64,000 bases of DNA from Phyllobacterium sp. OV277 (GTDB taxonomy: Bacteria; Pseudomonadota; Alphaproteobacteria; Rhizobiales; Rhizobiaceae), in assembly GCF_900104355.1 (NCBI RefSeq), contig NZ_FNIY01000004.1, positions 62,001 through 126,000 of the forward strand. The letters run 5' to 3'. The position numbers and the translations under genes were made by a program. The notes under the pieces were generated by a model that saw only the letters and a program-made list of their open reading frames with translations, was not told the DNA's origin and made no database searches. Below are positions 53,837 to 62,783 of the stretch, piece after piece; the first letter of the stretch is position 1, and each line of letters begins with the position of its first letter.

Positions 53837-53880
53837 TTAGTTGTATCATATTAATTATTGTGATAACTAAATATTAGAAT
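53837..53880. promoter_or_regulatory. AT-rich inverted repeat, similar to the ohrR operator region
   Basis: TTAGTTGTATCA (53837-53848) is the near complement of TGATAACTAA (53861-53870), with a two-base bulge. The stretch 53863-53880 (ATAACTAAATATTAGAAT) matches 51521-51537 at 16 of 17 positions after one single-base gap. Confidence 0.45.
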
Positions 53881-54052
53881 GCCTTTTGGAACTTGTCCAG
53901 AAGCAGCAGGGGAGTGCGCCGCACAATTTTGTTTGACACTGTATCCAGTCGGCAGATCGATACAGTCGCTTACAATTATCGCAAAGCGCCGCCCTCCTAC
54001 CCTTCGGAATTAGGCTAATGCTATTTGGCAATATGGGTTGAGGTGATTTACG

Positions 54053-54793
54053 ATGGACCATATAGACCACATTCTGATCGTGGATGATGACCGCGAAATC
54101 CGGGAACTGGTTTCAGGTTATCTGAAGAAGAATGGCTTGCGCGTTACTGTAGCGGCAGACGGGCGGCACATGCGGTCGTTTCTTGAAACAGATTCTGTTG
54201 ATCTCATTGTGCTCGATGTCATGATGCCTGGTGATGACGGTCTCGTTCTCTGCCGCGAATTGCGGGCTGGCAAGCATAAGGTGATTCCGGTCCTCATGCT
54301 GACCGCACGAACCGATGAAACAGATCGAATTGTCGGCCTTGAGATGGGAGCCGATGACTATCTGGCGAAACCATTTTCCGCCCGCGAGTTATTGGCACGG
54401 ATCAAGGCTGTTCTGCGCCGCACACGCATGCTTCCTCCCAATCTTCAGGTGACGGAAGTCGGGCAGCTATTGAGTTTCGGCGAATGGCAACTGGACACTA
54501 CGGGCCGCCATCTGCTTGACCGCAATGGTACGGCGGTAGCACTCAGTGGGGCTGAATATCGCCTGCTTCGCGTGTTCATGGATCACCCGCAGCGCGTCCT
54601 CAACCGCGATCAATTGCTCAATCTCACACAAGGGCGAGAGGCCGAACTTTTCGACCGGTCTATTGACTTGCTGGTGAGCCGACTTCGCCAGCGCCTCTGC
54701 GATGATCCTCGCGACTCTTCCTATATCAAGACGGTTCGTAGCGAGGGCTATGTCTTTTCCATGCCGGTTGAAATTTCCGAGATCCGCCAATGA
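54053..54793 (+). CDS. OmpR-family response regulator
   Basis: A 246-residue regulator. Receiver domain: HILIVDDDREIRELV, phosphoacceptor Asp55 (LIVLDVMMPGDDGL), VLMLTARTDETDRI and DYLAKPFSARELLARI. The C-terminal winged helix has ALSGAEYRLLRVFMDHPQRVLNRDQLLNLT and DDPRDSSYIKTVRSEGYVF. It overlaps the sensor kinase gene by 4 bases (ATGA). Signal and targets are unknown; flanking exported hydrolases are possible targets. Confidence 0.94.
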   Translation: MDHIDHILIVDDDREIRELVSGYLKKNGLRVTVAADGRHMRSFLETDSVDLIVLDVMMPGDDGLVLCRELRAGKHKVIPVLMLTARTDETDRIVGLEMGADDYLAKPFSARELLARIKAVLRRTRMLPPNLQVTEVGQLLSFGEWQLDTTGRHLLDRNGTAVALSGAEYRLLRVFMDHPQRVLNRDQLLNLTQGREAELFDRSIDLLVSRLRQRLCDDPRDSSYIKTVRSEGYVFSMPVEISEIRQ

Positions 54794-56130
54794 AAGGCTT
54801 GACCGCTGTTCAATCTTTCCGGCCCTGGCCCCGCACATTGGGATCGCGGCTCTTCCTGCTTTTCCTGGCCGGTTTGACGATTGCCTATGGTCTGGCGTTC
54901 GCTGTCCTGTTTATGGAACGGTACATGACGGCCAAGATGGTCATGTTCAACAACTTCGAACAGGACATTGCAACATCCGTCGCCATACTGGATCGTTTGC
55001 CAGCAGATGAGAGAGCCGGATGGCTGGATCAACTCGACCGCGGGACATCGCGATACATGCTGGGCACTGGCTTGGCAGGTGTGCCCATTTCCACGGATGC
55101 GGGACGGGAGATTGCAGGGAAAATCAACGAGGCCGTTGGGAAACGTTTTCCTCTCACCATCGAATCCATTCCCGGAGATCGCAAGCGCCTTCAAGGTCAT
55201 GTAACCCTTAGTGATGGTATGCCTCTCACGATCGATGTAAACCCGGCGGTCATGCCGCTGGCCGAATGGCTGCCTTACGTCCTTGTCACCCAGCTTGTTC
55301 TGCTTATTCTTTGCAGTTGGCTTGCGGTCCGACAGGCGATCCGACCTCTCGTAAATCTTGCCAATGCCGCCGATGCCCTTGATCCAAACAAGAATGCTCC
55401 GCGCTTGAGTGAAACAGGACCAAGCGAAGTCGCCTATGCCGCGGCAGCCTTTAACGCGATGCGTGATCGCATCGCACATTATCTGCAAGAGCGGGTCCAA
55501 ATCCTTGCAGCAATCTCACATGATCTGCAAACACCGATCACGCGCATGAAACTGCGCGCCGAATTTGCTGAAGAGTCCGTTGAAAAGGAAAAACTCGTGC
55601 AGGATTTGGCCGAGATCGAACGTCTCGTACACGAGGGGATAGCCTATGCGCGCAGCGCGCATGGCAATACCGAAAAGCCATCGCGCATTGACGTCGGATC
55701 GTTCATGGAAAGTCTGGTCTATGATTATCAGGACACAGGCAAAGCTGCGACGCTCAGTGGAAGCATTGAAGCGGCAATCGTGACACGGCCTCACGCCCTG
55801 CGCCGCATCCTTACAAACCTTGTCGACAACGCTCTGAAATTCGGCGGAAGCGCTGAAGTTAATCTGGAAAGAGACATCCATGGAGCCGTTATCATAAAGG
55901 TGCTGGATCGCGGCCCCGGCATTCCTGAAGATGAGCTTGAAGCAGTCTTCCAGCCATTCTATCGCCTCGAACAATCCCGCAATCGCGGCACAGGCGGCAC
56001 CGGACTCGGATTGTCAATCGCCCAGCAATTGACGCTCGCAATTGATGGAATCCTTAACCTGAAAAACCGACCCGGTGGCGGTTTGGCGGCAGAGATATAC
56101 CTGCCCCAACCCATCCACACAAAGGAATAA
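54790..56130 (+). CDS. EnvZ-type sensor histidine kinase
   Basis: A 446-residue membrane kinase. Two helices (about residues 20-41 and 161-180) bracket a periplasmic sensor domain of about 115 residues, followed by a HAMP region (181-235), HisKA with His244 (AAISHDLQTPITRMKLRAEF) and a HATPase domain (LRRILTNLVDNALKFGG, VLDRGPGIPEDELEAVFQPFYRLEQSR, GTGLGLSIAQQLTLAIDG). Partner of the upstream regulator, with coupled translation. 272 bases without a gene separate it from the epoxide hydrolase. Confidence 0.94.
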   Translation: MKGLTAVQSFRPWPRTLGSRLFLLFLAGLTIAYGLAFAVLFMERYMTAKMVMFNNFEQDIATSVAILDRLPADERAGWLDQLDRGTSRYMLGTGLAGVPISTDAGREIAGKINEAVGKRFPLTIESIPGDRKRLQGHVTLSDGMPLTIDVNPAVMPLAEWLPYVLVTQLVLLILCSWLAVRQAIRPLVNLANAADALDPNKNAPRLSETGPSEVAYAAAAFNAMRDRIAHYLQERVQILAAISHDLQTPITRMKLRAEFAEESVEKEKLVQDLAEIERLVHEGIAYARSAHGNTEKPSRIDVGSFMESLVYDYQDTGKAATLSGSIEAAIVTRPHALRRILTNLVDNALKFGGSAEVNLERDIHGAVIIKVLDRGPGIPEDELEAVFQPFYRLEQSRNRGTGGTGLGLSIAQQLTLAIDGILNLKNRPGGGLAAEIYLPQPIHTKE

Positions 56131-56402
56131 CAGGATCATCGGCGCGTCCGCTTCAAGGGTGGTCGCAGGTGGTTGGGCCGTTCTTTGTATCTCAATGTAA
56201 GAGCCAACCGCTCCCATACGATCCGTTACAAATTCCGCTCATTCAGAACACATCCCGGATACGCGCCTGCCGCCCTATGCGATGGATGGCAGATGTTCTG
56301 CCATTGCGTTCCAACGCTGGTTTTCCTCTACGGCAGAGCCGTCTTCATTGCCGTAACGACCCGGCATCAGACGCTTTCGCCCGCCAATCACGGAGAATAA
56401 AT

Positions 56403-57698
56403 ATGCCTCCCTTATTACCACCCACAACAAGGCGCAGCTTTCTTGCCACGTCAGCAACAGCGCTGATTGTCGGTGCGACGGCCTCCGGTGCCTTCGGCCT
56501 GCTGCCCGGACAACTCGCTTCTGCCGCTGAAACCACGGCAATCCGCCCTTTCCAGGTAAACGTTCCGGAAGCGGATCTGGTTGACCTTCGCAAACGTGTT
56601 CTCGCCACGCGTTGGCCCGCCAAGGAAACTGTCAATGATCAGTCGCAAGGCGTTCAACTGGCCAAGCTCAAGGAACTCATCCGCTACTGGGGAACAGATT
56701 ACGACTGGCGCAAAGTGGAGAAGAAACTCAATGCTTTGCCGATGTTCGTGACAGAAATCGACGGGCTTAACATCCAGTTCATCCATGTCCGCTCGAAACA
56801 TCCCAATGCGCTGCCTGTCATCATTACCCACGGCTGGCCCGGTTCAATTCTGGAACTGTTGAAGGTGATTGATCCTCTTACCAATCCGACGGCTCATAGC
56901 GGAAGTGCTGATGACGCCTTTGACGTTGTGATACCTTCAATGCCCGGCTACGGCTTCTCGGACCAACCCACCGAAACAGGCTGGAATGCTGACCGCATCG
57001 GGCTTGCATGGGACGTACTGATGAAGCGTCTCGGATACAAACGCTATGTCTCTCAGGGCGGAGACTGGGGCTCTGTTGTCTCAGACAAGATGGCGCGTCA
57101 GGCGCCGGAAGGACTGCTCGGTATTCACGTCAATATGCCAGCAACGGTTCCGGCAGATGTCGCCAAAGCCATGAGTGATGGCGACCCGGCACCAACTGGA
57201 CTTACAGACGTCGAGAAGGCAGCTTATGAATCGCTGAGCACATTCTTCTCCAAGAACGGTGCTTATGGTGTCATGATGACCACGCGCCCGCAGACGGTTG
57301 GCTATGGACTATCGGATTCACCGGTTGGCCTTGCTGCCTGGATGTACGATAAATTTGCCCAGTGGACCTATAGCGGCGGTGATCCGGAGAAATCATTGAC
57401 CAAGGACGAGATGCTTGATGACATCACGCTCTATTGGCTCACGAACAGCGCGATCTCATCAGCCCAGCTTTATTGGGAGAACAACGCGAACAATTTCAAC
57501 GCGGTGGATATTTCGATACCGGCTGCCGTGACTGTCTTCCCTGGCGAAATCTATCGTGCACCTCGCAGTTGGGCGGAGAAAAGCTATCACAAGCTCATTT
57601 ACTTTAACGAAGTAGACAAGGGTGGTCACTTCGCGGCGTGGGAAGAGCCCGAACTTTTCAGCGCCGAGCTTCGTGCAGCGTTCCGCTCACTGCGATAA
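56403..57698 (+). CDS. Tat-exported epoxide hydrolase family protein
   Basis: A 431-residue enzyme with a twin-arginine signal peptide (TTRRSFLATSATALIVGATASGAFG). An EHN domain follows (about 45-155, RPFQVNVPEADLVDLRKRVLATRWP), then the alpha/beta hydrolase core: oxyanion THGWPGSI, nucleophile Asp in SQGGDWGSVVSD, and the C-terminal His in DKGGHFAAWEEP. GGAGA stands before the ATG, which decides the start against a longer frame. The EHN architecture is that of microsomal-type epoxide hydrolases; export to the periplasm is less usual. Confidence 0.9.
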   Translation: MPPLLPPTTRRSFLATSATALIVGATASGAFGLLPGQLASAAETTAIRPFQVNVPEADLVDLRKRVLATRWPAKETVNDQSQGVQLAKLKELIRYWGTDYDWRKVEKKLNALPMFVTEIDGLNIQFIHVRSKHPNALPVIITHGWPGSILELLKVIDPLTNPTAHSGSADDAFDVVIPSMPGYGFSDQPTETGWNADRIGLAWDVLMKRLGYKRYVSQGGDWGSVVSDKMARQAPEGLLGIHVNMPATVPADVAKAMSDGDPAPTGLTDVEKAAYESLSTFFSKNGAYGVMMTTRPQTVGYGLSDSPVGLAAWMYDKFAQWTYSGGDPEKSLTKDEMLDDITLYWLTNSAISSAQLYWENNANNFNAVDISIPAAVTVFPGEIYRAPRSWAEKSYHKLIYFNEVDKGGHFAAWEEPELFSAELRAAFRSLR

Positions 57699-57730
57699 AA
57701 CTGATCCATTATACGGTCAGTCAATCGAGC

Positions 57731-57763
57731 AGAATGGCCCGGCACCAAGTACCGGGCCATTCT
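57731..57763. terminator. Bidirectional terminator
   Basis: Perfect 12-base-pair stem AGAATGGCCCGG / CCGGGCCATTCT with a 9-base loop between convergent genes; TCTTG on one side gives a modest T-run. Confidence 0.8.
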
Positions 57764-57810
57764 TGTCGCTTACAGTGAAATCATCAGCGCGGTGCCCCGT
57801 CGCTTCTGCC

Positions 57811-58527
57811 CTATGCTAAATTGTCATCGTCCGTATCGGTGTCAAATGAGTCATCGGCAGCATCGTCCAAACGGTCTTGTTCGGCATCGCTGAGTTGCGT
57901 GCCATTGTTATTGTCATCGTTGTAATAGTTGTTGATGACAGTCTCGCCAGAAACAGCTGGCGGTGTGGTTCCGGCACCAATATTCGAGCCACCGAACATT
58001 GAATGACCACCTATCATGTTCTTGACGCCTTCGAAGAGGAGCGCGCCACCAGCTACGCCTGCCGCAGTGCTCAGCGCACCTTGTAGAAAACCACCCCCTT
58101 GGGATTGTGGTTGCTGTGGCACAGACCACCGTCCGGCTTGCTGAGTTTGGCCTTGTGGCACATATCCGTCCTGAGGTGTGGGCGCCCCACCCCACGGTCC
58201 GTTTGAACGGCTTGAGGCCGGTTGAGGAGCTTGTCCTGCCGATGCGCTGCCAAAGATCGATCCGAACAAACCACCGGATTGTTGTTGCGCAGGCTGCGCA
58301 TTCTGCAAGTCACTGACCTGCGCTTCCAATAGCTGAATGCGCTCATGGCACGCATTCAGCGCCTGTTCCTGCACAATCACGGCCTGAGCCAAAAGATAGG
58401 GAGCCGAAGGCTGGCTTTTGACCTGCTCCAAAATAAAGCGTTCAGCGTCGGGGTCCCTTGGAGTGCCTGCTGCTTGCTTTGTACGATCGAAGAGGCCACT
58501 GAGAAGTTTCTGTTCATCGGCATTCAT
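57811..58527 (-). CDS. DUF2076 family protein
   Basis: A 238-residue soluble protein of the DUF2076 type. An N-terminal helical domain (1-70, NADEQKLLSGLFDRTKQAAGTPRDPDAERFILEQV) with a short coiled coil (NACHERIQLLEAQVSDLQNA) is followed by a Gln/Pro/Gly-rich linker. A glycine-rich hydrophobic patch (LQGALSTAAGVAGGALLFEGVKNMIGG) and a very acidic Asp/Asn-rich tail complete the family plan. Function unknown; members are often periplasm-associated. No signal peptide seen here. Confidence 0.85.
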   Translation of the reverse strand: MNADEQKLLSGLFDRTKQAAGTPRDPDAERFILEQVKSQPSAPYLLAQAVIVQEQALNACHERIQLLEAQVSDLQNAQPAQQQSGGLFGSIFGSASAGQAPQPASSRSNGPWGGAPTPQDGYVPQGQTQQAGRWSVPQQPQSQGGGFLQGALSTAAGVAGGALLFEGVKNMIGGHSMFGGSNIGAGTTPPAVSGETVINNYYNDDNNNGTQLSDAEQDRLDDAADDSFDTDTDDDNLA

Positions 58528-58687
58528 TTTTGTTCACCTTGTTTTAGGAAAACCTGATCTCGATCCAGATTCGTGGCATTTAGATGACTTTACGAAAATG
58601 TAATCTCAGCTCCTGCACTCACCAATTTCAGCTCGCAACTTGAGGTAAACAGCTCCAAGGTAGCGAGCGGCCAGCTCAACTTTCGGT

Positions 58688-59707
58688 TTATTTTTTTCTA
58701 CGATTGGGCATCGAATTGCCACTTCGCGGTCGACTTTGCGCTGGCGTATTCTCGTGGTTTTCCGCCTGCAATTTTCGCCAGCGGGTCAGCCGATCAGGAT
58801 CCAGCGAACCTGCAGCCACTGCCGCCAACACGGCGCAGCCCGGTTCGTGGGCGTGGGTGCAGTCGCGAAACCTGCAAAGGGGCGCAAGCTCCGTGATTTC
58901 AGCAAATAGCGTCTCAATACCATGTCCGACATCACTGACATGCAAGGTACGGATCCCCGGCGTATCGATTATCCAGCCGCCGCCCAAAATGGCATGCAGT
59001 GAACGCGAGGTGGTGGTATGACGACCTTTGGCATCATGTTCGCGGATACCACCTGTCAGTTGAGGCATTTCCTGTTCGGAACCTGCAAGCGTATTGACCA
59101 GCGTCGATTTGCCGACACCGGATGAACCGACCAGCGCCACTGTTTGCCCCACCCCACACCAAGGCGATAATGCCGCTGCGGCATCGGCGGAACGGGCATT
59201 GAGTACAACCACAATTAATCCACGCTGCAACGCAGCGGCCTGACGTTCATACTCCTTGGCATCCGGGGCGGTATCAGCCTTGGTCAAGACAATGACCGGA
59301 TTGGTTCCGGTTTCGTTTGCCAGAGCCAGATAGCGCTCCAACCGTGCAGAGTTAAAATCGGCATTGCAGGACGTGACGATGAACAGCGTATCGACATTGG
59401 CCGCAGCAAGCTGGGTCGCTCCATGCCCTGCTCTGCGACGCATCAGCAAGGTTTTTCGAGCGAGAAGGCGGCGCAACTCGTGCGTTTGTGGATCGACCAG
59501 CACCCAGTCGCCCACTGCAAAATCGCCGGTATTGACCTGCGCCGAAAGTATCAATTTGACATGTCCGGTTGGGGAAATTGCGCCCAAGCGGGCGCGATGA
59601 ACCGTAGAGATGCGCATTGGGACCAGATCGACATCTGCGGATTCAAGCTGATCGCTGAAAAATTCAGACCATCCCAGACGAGCAAGAGCGGCAGAGTGAT
59701 CAGTCAC
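58688..59707 (-). CDS. rsgA: Ribosome small-subunit-dependent GTPase A
   Basis: A 339-residue circularly permuted GTPase that helps mature the 30S subunit. An N-terminal OB fold (about 30-100) is followed by permuted G motifs: G4 VLTKADTAPD before G1 GSSGVGKSTLVNTL, with G3 DTPGIRTL after. The C-terminal zinc knuckle is CRFRDCTHAHEPGC. The basic tail (SRPRSGNSMPNRRKK) is normal for RNA contact. Confidence 0.95.
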   Translation of the reverse strand: MTDHSAALARLGWSEFFSDQLESADVDLVPMRISTVHRARLGAISPTGHVKLILSAQVNTGDFAVGDWVLVDPQTHELRRLLARKTLLMRRRAGHGATQLAAANVDTLFIVTSCNADFNSARLERYLALANETGTNPVIVLTKADTAPDAKEYERQAAALQRGLIVVVLNARSADAAAALSPWCGVGQTVALVGSSGVGKSTLVNTLAGSEQEMPQLTGGIREHDAKGRHTTTSRSLHAILGGGWIIDTPGIRTLHVSDVGHGIETLFAEITELAPLCRFRDCTHAHEPGCAVLAAVAAGSLDPDRLTRWRKLQAENHENTPAQSRPRSGNSMPNRRKK

Positions 59708-60010
59708 GTTTCTGCCCGATGGTGCGGCATCGCATACATGGAGTATCCTTCAGACAAGATGACTTTGATGACAATCAGCCAAGGCAGGTAACCCCTCCTG
59801 ATCAGTGTTGGCAAGACCGCACACGCATCATACTGCAGGACATTCCACAAAAAGCTGGAAGAGAATTTCAACCGGAAGGCCAAGGCCGATGGCAACATTG
59901 CTGCGGCAGTCATCAGGGATGACCACTGCCGATCCTGCTGAACGGCGCTGTAGGGCCGAGTGGGCTTCTCTCCAACGCGCTCACCACCAGTTCTGGCAGT
60001 AATCTTATAG
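59708..60010. other. Intergenic stretch, no gene recognised
   Basis: About 300 bases between rsgA and the formaldehyde dehydrogenase terminator. A frame on the plus strand ending near 59941 reads FHKKLEENFNRKAKADGN and could be a gene fragment, but it has no start codon or homology I can name. Promoter elements for rsgA are expected near 59710-59770. Confidence 0.5.
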
Positions 60011-60045
60011 ACAACGCTCGGACTGGTTCCCCAACCGAGCGTTGT
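60011..60045 (-). terminator. Terminator after fdhA
   Basis: Perfect 11-base-pair stem ACAACGCTCGG / CCGAGCGTTGT with a 13-base loop that can extend by GGTT/AACC pairing. It begins 28 bases after the fdhA stop. The T-run on the minus strand is poor. Confidence 0.65.
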
Positions 60046-60072
60046 CATTATGCGTTGCAACCGATGAAGTCT

Positions 60073-61263
60073 TTATGCAGCCTTGGCAAGTTCGCCATGC
60101 GGATCGAGCACAAATTTCTGCGCTGCCCCCTTGTCGAAGCTCTCATAGCCTTGGGCCGCATCCTCCAGCGATATGATTCTGGCATTGACGATATCGGCAA
60201 TTGGCAAGCGGTCATAAAGGATCGCCTGCATGAGTTGACGATTGTACTTCAACACTGGCGTCTGACCCGTATGGAAAGATTGTGCCTTTGCCCAACCGAG
60301 GCCAAAACGCAAAGACAGGTTGCCTTGCTTGGCTGCGTTGTCGACCGCACCCGGATCTTCAGTGACATAAAGACCGGGAATACCAATGGACCCGGCGGCG
60401 CGCGTGATCTCCATCATCTGGTTCAACACAACAGCTGGCTGTTCGCCGCCGCTGTGACCGCGTGCCTCGAAACCCACAGCGTCAATGGCACTGTCAACTT
60501 CGTTGCTACCCGTCACCTGTGCGATCATATCACCAAGACGGTCGCTGGCGGACAGATCGATCGGTTCAAACCCAACTTTCGCGGCATGTGCAAGGCGCTC
60601 TTTGTTGAAGTCACCAATCATCACCACGGCAGCACCAAGAATGCGGGCTGAAGCAGCGGCAGCCAGCCCAACTGGTCCCGCTCCGGCAACATAGACAACC
60701 GAGCCAACACCGACACCCGCTTTCACCGCTCCATGAAATCCCGTAGGCAAAATATCGGAAAGCATCGTGAGATCCCGCATCTTAGCCATCGCGCGATCAC
60801 GATCAGGAATTTTCAGAAGGTTGAAGTCCGCATAGGGGACTGTCACATAACGCGCCTGACCACCGATCCAGCCACCCATGTCCACATAACCATAAGCACC
60901 CCCTGCCCGTGCAGGATTGACCGTCAGGCAAACACCTGTGTCTTGAGACTTGCATGTGCGGCACCGCCCGCATGCAACGTTGAATGGGACAGAGACAATA
61001 TCTCCCACGCAGAGCATTTCGACGTCGCGGCCCTTTTCAATGATCTCGCCAGTGATTTCATGACCAAGGACGAGTCCAGGCTCTGCAGTGGTACGACCGC
61101 GCACCATATGCTGATCTGACCCGCAAATGTTCGTAGAGATGACCTTGAGAACAACCGCATGTTCAATTCGGCGACCATCTGGCGCTTCAAGTTTTGGATC
61201 AAAGATGTCCTGTACTTCGACCTTACCCGGCCCCACATAGACGACGCCTCTGTTTTTGCTCAT
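60073..61263 (-). CDS. fdhA: Glutathione-independent formaldehyde dehydrogenase
   Basis: A 396-residue zinc MDR enzyme matching Pseudomonas putida FdhA in length and motifs: catalytic Cys in STNICGSDQHMVRG, GHEITGEI, structural zinc cysteines in CGRCRTCKSQDTGVC, the signature YVDMGGWIGGQARYVTVPYAD and cofactor motif YVAGAGPVGLAAA. It oxidises formaldehyde to formate with tightly bound NAD and can dismutate aldehydes. The start at 61263 follows GGGAGGAG. Stands alone; it detoxifies formaldehyde from methoxylated or methylated substrates. Confidence 0.93.
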   Translation of the reverse strand: MSKNRGVVYVGPGKVEVQDIFDPKLEAPDGRRIEHAVVLKVISTNICGSDQHMVRGRTTAEPGLVLGHEITGEIIEKGRDVEMLCVGDIVSVPFNVACGRCRTCKSQDTGVCLTVNPARAGGAYGYVDMGGWIGGQARYVTVPYADFNLLKIPDRDRAMAKMRDLTMLSDILPTGFHGAVKAGVGVGSVVYVAGAGPVGLAAAASARILGAAVVMIGDFNKERLAHAAKVGFEPIDLSASDRLGDMIAQVTGSNEVDSAIDAVGFEARGHSGGEQPAVVLNQMMEITRAAGSIGIPGLYVTEDPGAVDNAAKQGNLSLRFGLGWAKAQSFHTGQTPVLKYNRQLMQAILYDRLPIADIVNARIISLEDAAQGYESFDKGAAQKFVLDPHGELAKAA

Positions 61264-61697
61264 TGCGAACTCCTCCCATGGATTCTGGTGCAAACAACGG
61301 CCTTCCGGACGGAAGACCGAATTCCTCGTCAGTACTCACGCCTATTGGCATGGCGCTGTTCGCCGTGATGGTGACGAAAGCAACTCAACCATAGGCTGAA
61401 TTCAAGCATTGGCCGTTCTGTTCGCGACATATCATTTCATGCGCCATTGCTTCGTCCCACATTGGCAATGAGGGTTGACATCACATCATTTTCTGGGATT
61501 ATGTATACCACAGATACAAACAGGGCGAAGTGGTATCAGGGAGAGTCCCCCTCAGTGAGGTGCTGTGTGGGCGACGTACCGCGAAGAGGCATCGTTGTTA
61601 TACGCATTTCCCTGACAATGCCGATTGTGTGATGCCGGCTTAGCCATGCAAATCAAGCATTTGGAATGTCCACAAAAATAGACAGGAGGGGAAACAA
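61264..61697. other. Intergenic region with a candidate promoter for panE/FAH
   Basis: 434 bases without a supported gene between divergent fdhA and the panE-like gene. A sigma-70-like promoter with a short palindrome is present at 61475-61508. AGGAGGGG precedes the panE-like start. Short frames inside show no family. Confidence 0.55.
61475..61508 (+). promoter_or_regulatory. Candidate sigma-70 promoter with GTATAC operator
   Basis: TTGACA (61475-61480) is followed after 16 bases by GATTAT (61497-61502), then ATGTATACCA with central GTATAC (61503-61508) near the expected start site. NGTATACN cores are typical of FadR-type GntR regulators. The start codon of the next gene is about 190 bases away, leaving a long leader. 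Confidence 0.4.
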
Positions 61698-62717
61698 ATG
61701 AAAATCTGTATTTATGGTGCCGGCGCGATCGGCGGTTATATGGCAGTCATGCTCAAGCGCGGGGGCGCTGACGTCTCCCTTGTCGCCAGAGGCGCTCATC
61801 TCGGCGCAATCAAGAAAAATGGCATGAAACTGCTGGTAGATGGGGACGAAATCGTCGAACGCATGCCGGCTACCAGCAATGCACATGAACTAGGGCCCCA
61901 GGATTATGTGATCGTCACGCTGAAAGCGCATCAGGCATGGCAATCGGTTGAGGACATGGTACCGCTTCTAGGCGAAAAGACTGCTGTAGTAACAGCCCAA
62001 AACGGGCTTCCCTGGTGGTATTTCCATGGCCTTGGGCCGAGCGTTGCCAACCTCCGGCTGCAGAGTGTCGACCCTGATAACCGCCAGTGGAATACGATCG
62101 GACCCCAGCGGGTTATCGGAGCCACGGTCTATCCCGCTACCGAGATCATTGAACCCGGCGTGATCAAGCACATCTACGGCAATCAGTTTGGTCTCGGTGA
62201 GCCTGATCGCAGCAACAGTGAACGCGTCCACCAACTGGCGGCGGCGATGGATACGGGTGGCTTAAAGACCCGCTTTTATGAGGACATCCGCGACGATATC
62301 TGGATCAAGCTTTGGGGCAATCTTTGTTTCAATCCGATTTCAGCATTGACGGGCGCAACGCTCGACATTGTGGCGACAGATCCGGGCACACGCAATCTTG
62401 CGCGCAATATGATGGTTGAAGCACAAGCCATCGGCAAGAAGTTCGGCGCGACCTTCCGCGTCGACGTTGAGCGGCGCATCGATGGCGCGGCTGGTGTCGG
62501 CGCGCACCGCACGTCCATGTTGCAGGACGTCGATAAGGGCCGGGCCATCGAGCTCGATGCGCTTCTGACATCCGTGCAGGAAATGGGCCGACTTTCCAAA
62601 GTGGAAACACCTTTCATAGACAGCGTGTTGGCGCTTGCGCAGCAAATGGGACGTGTGAAGGGCCTTTACCCAACATTCCCCGAAGCGGTGCCGGTCAAGC
62701 CAGCCATGGCATCTTGA
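61698..62717 (+). CDS. 2-dehydropantoate 2-reductase family protein (PanE/ApbA)
   Basis: A 339-residue NADP-dependent ketopantoate-reductase family enzyme. The N-terminal Rossmann start is MKICIYGAGAIGGYMAVMLKRGGADVSLVARG; the catalytic-region lysine helix appears in DDIWIKLWGNLCFNPISALTG, and the C-terminal helical domain has HRTSMLQDVDKGRAIELDALLTSVQEMGR. Strong AGGAGGGG ribosome binding site. It is somewhat longer than E. coli PanE (303) and sits with an FAH-family gene and an IclR regulator, so a catabolic 2-keto acid reductase role is as likely as pantothenate synthesis; I withhold the panE name. Confidence 0.88.
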   Translation: MKICIYGAGAIGGYMAVMLKRGGADVSLVARGAHLGAIKKNGMKLLVDGDEIVERMPATSNAHELGPQDYVIVTLKAHQAWQSVEDMVPLLGEKTAVVTAQNGLPWWYFHGLGPSVANLRLQSVDPDNRQWNTIGPQRVIGATVYPATEIIEPGVIKHIYGNQFGLGEPDRSNSERVHQLAAAMDTGGLKTRFYEDIRDDIWIKLWGNLCFNPISALTGATLDIVATDPGTRNLARNMMVEAQAIGKKFGATFRVDVERRIDGAAGVGAHRTSMLQDVDKGRAIELDALLTSVQEMGRLSKVETPFIDSVLALAQQMGRVKGLYPTFPEAVPVKPAMAS

Positions 62718-62783
62718 CCGGCTTTGCCAGCCAGTGACGGGCAAATGAAAAGATCCGCACTTTGAAACGGGAGGACATGGAAA

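Noticed and set aside
59704-60060. Open frame of 118 codons on the minus strand upstream of rsgA
   Set aside because: It contains the fdhA terminator hairpin and overlaps the rsgA start; no family or ribosome binding site.
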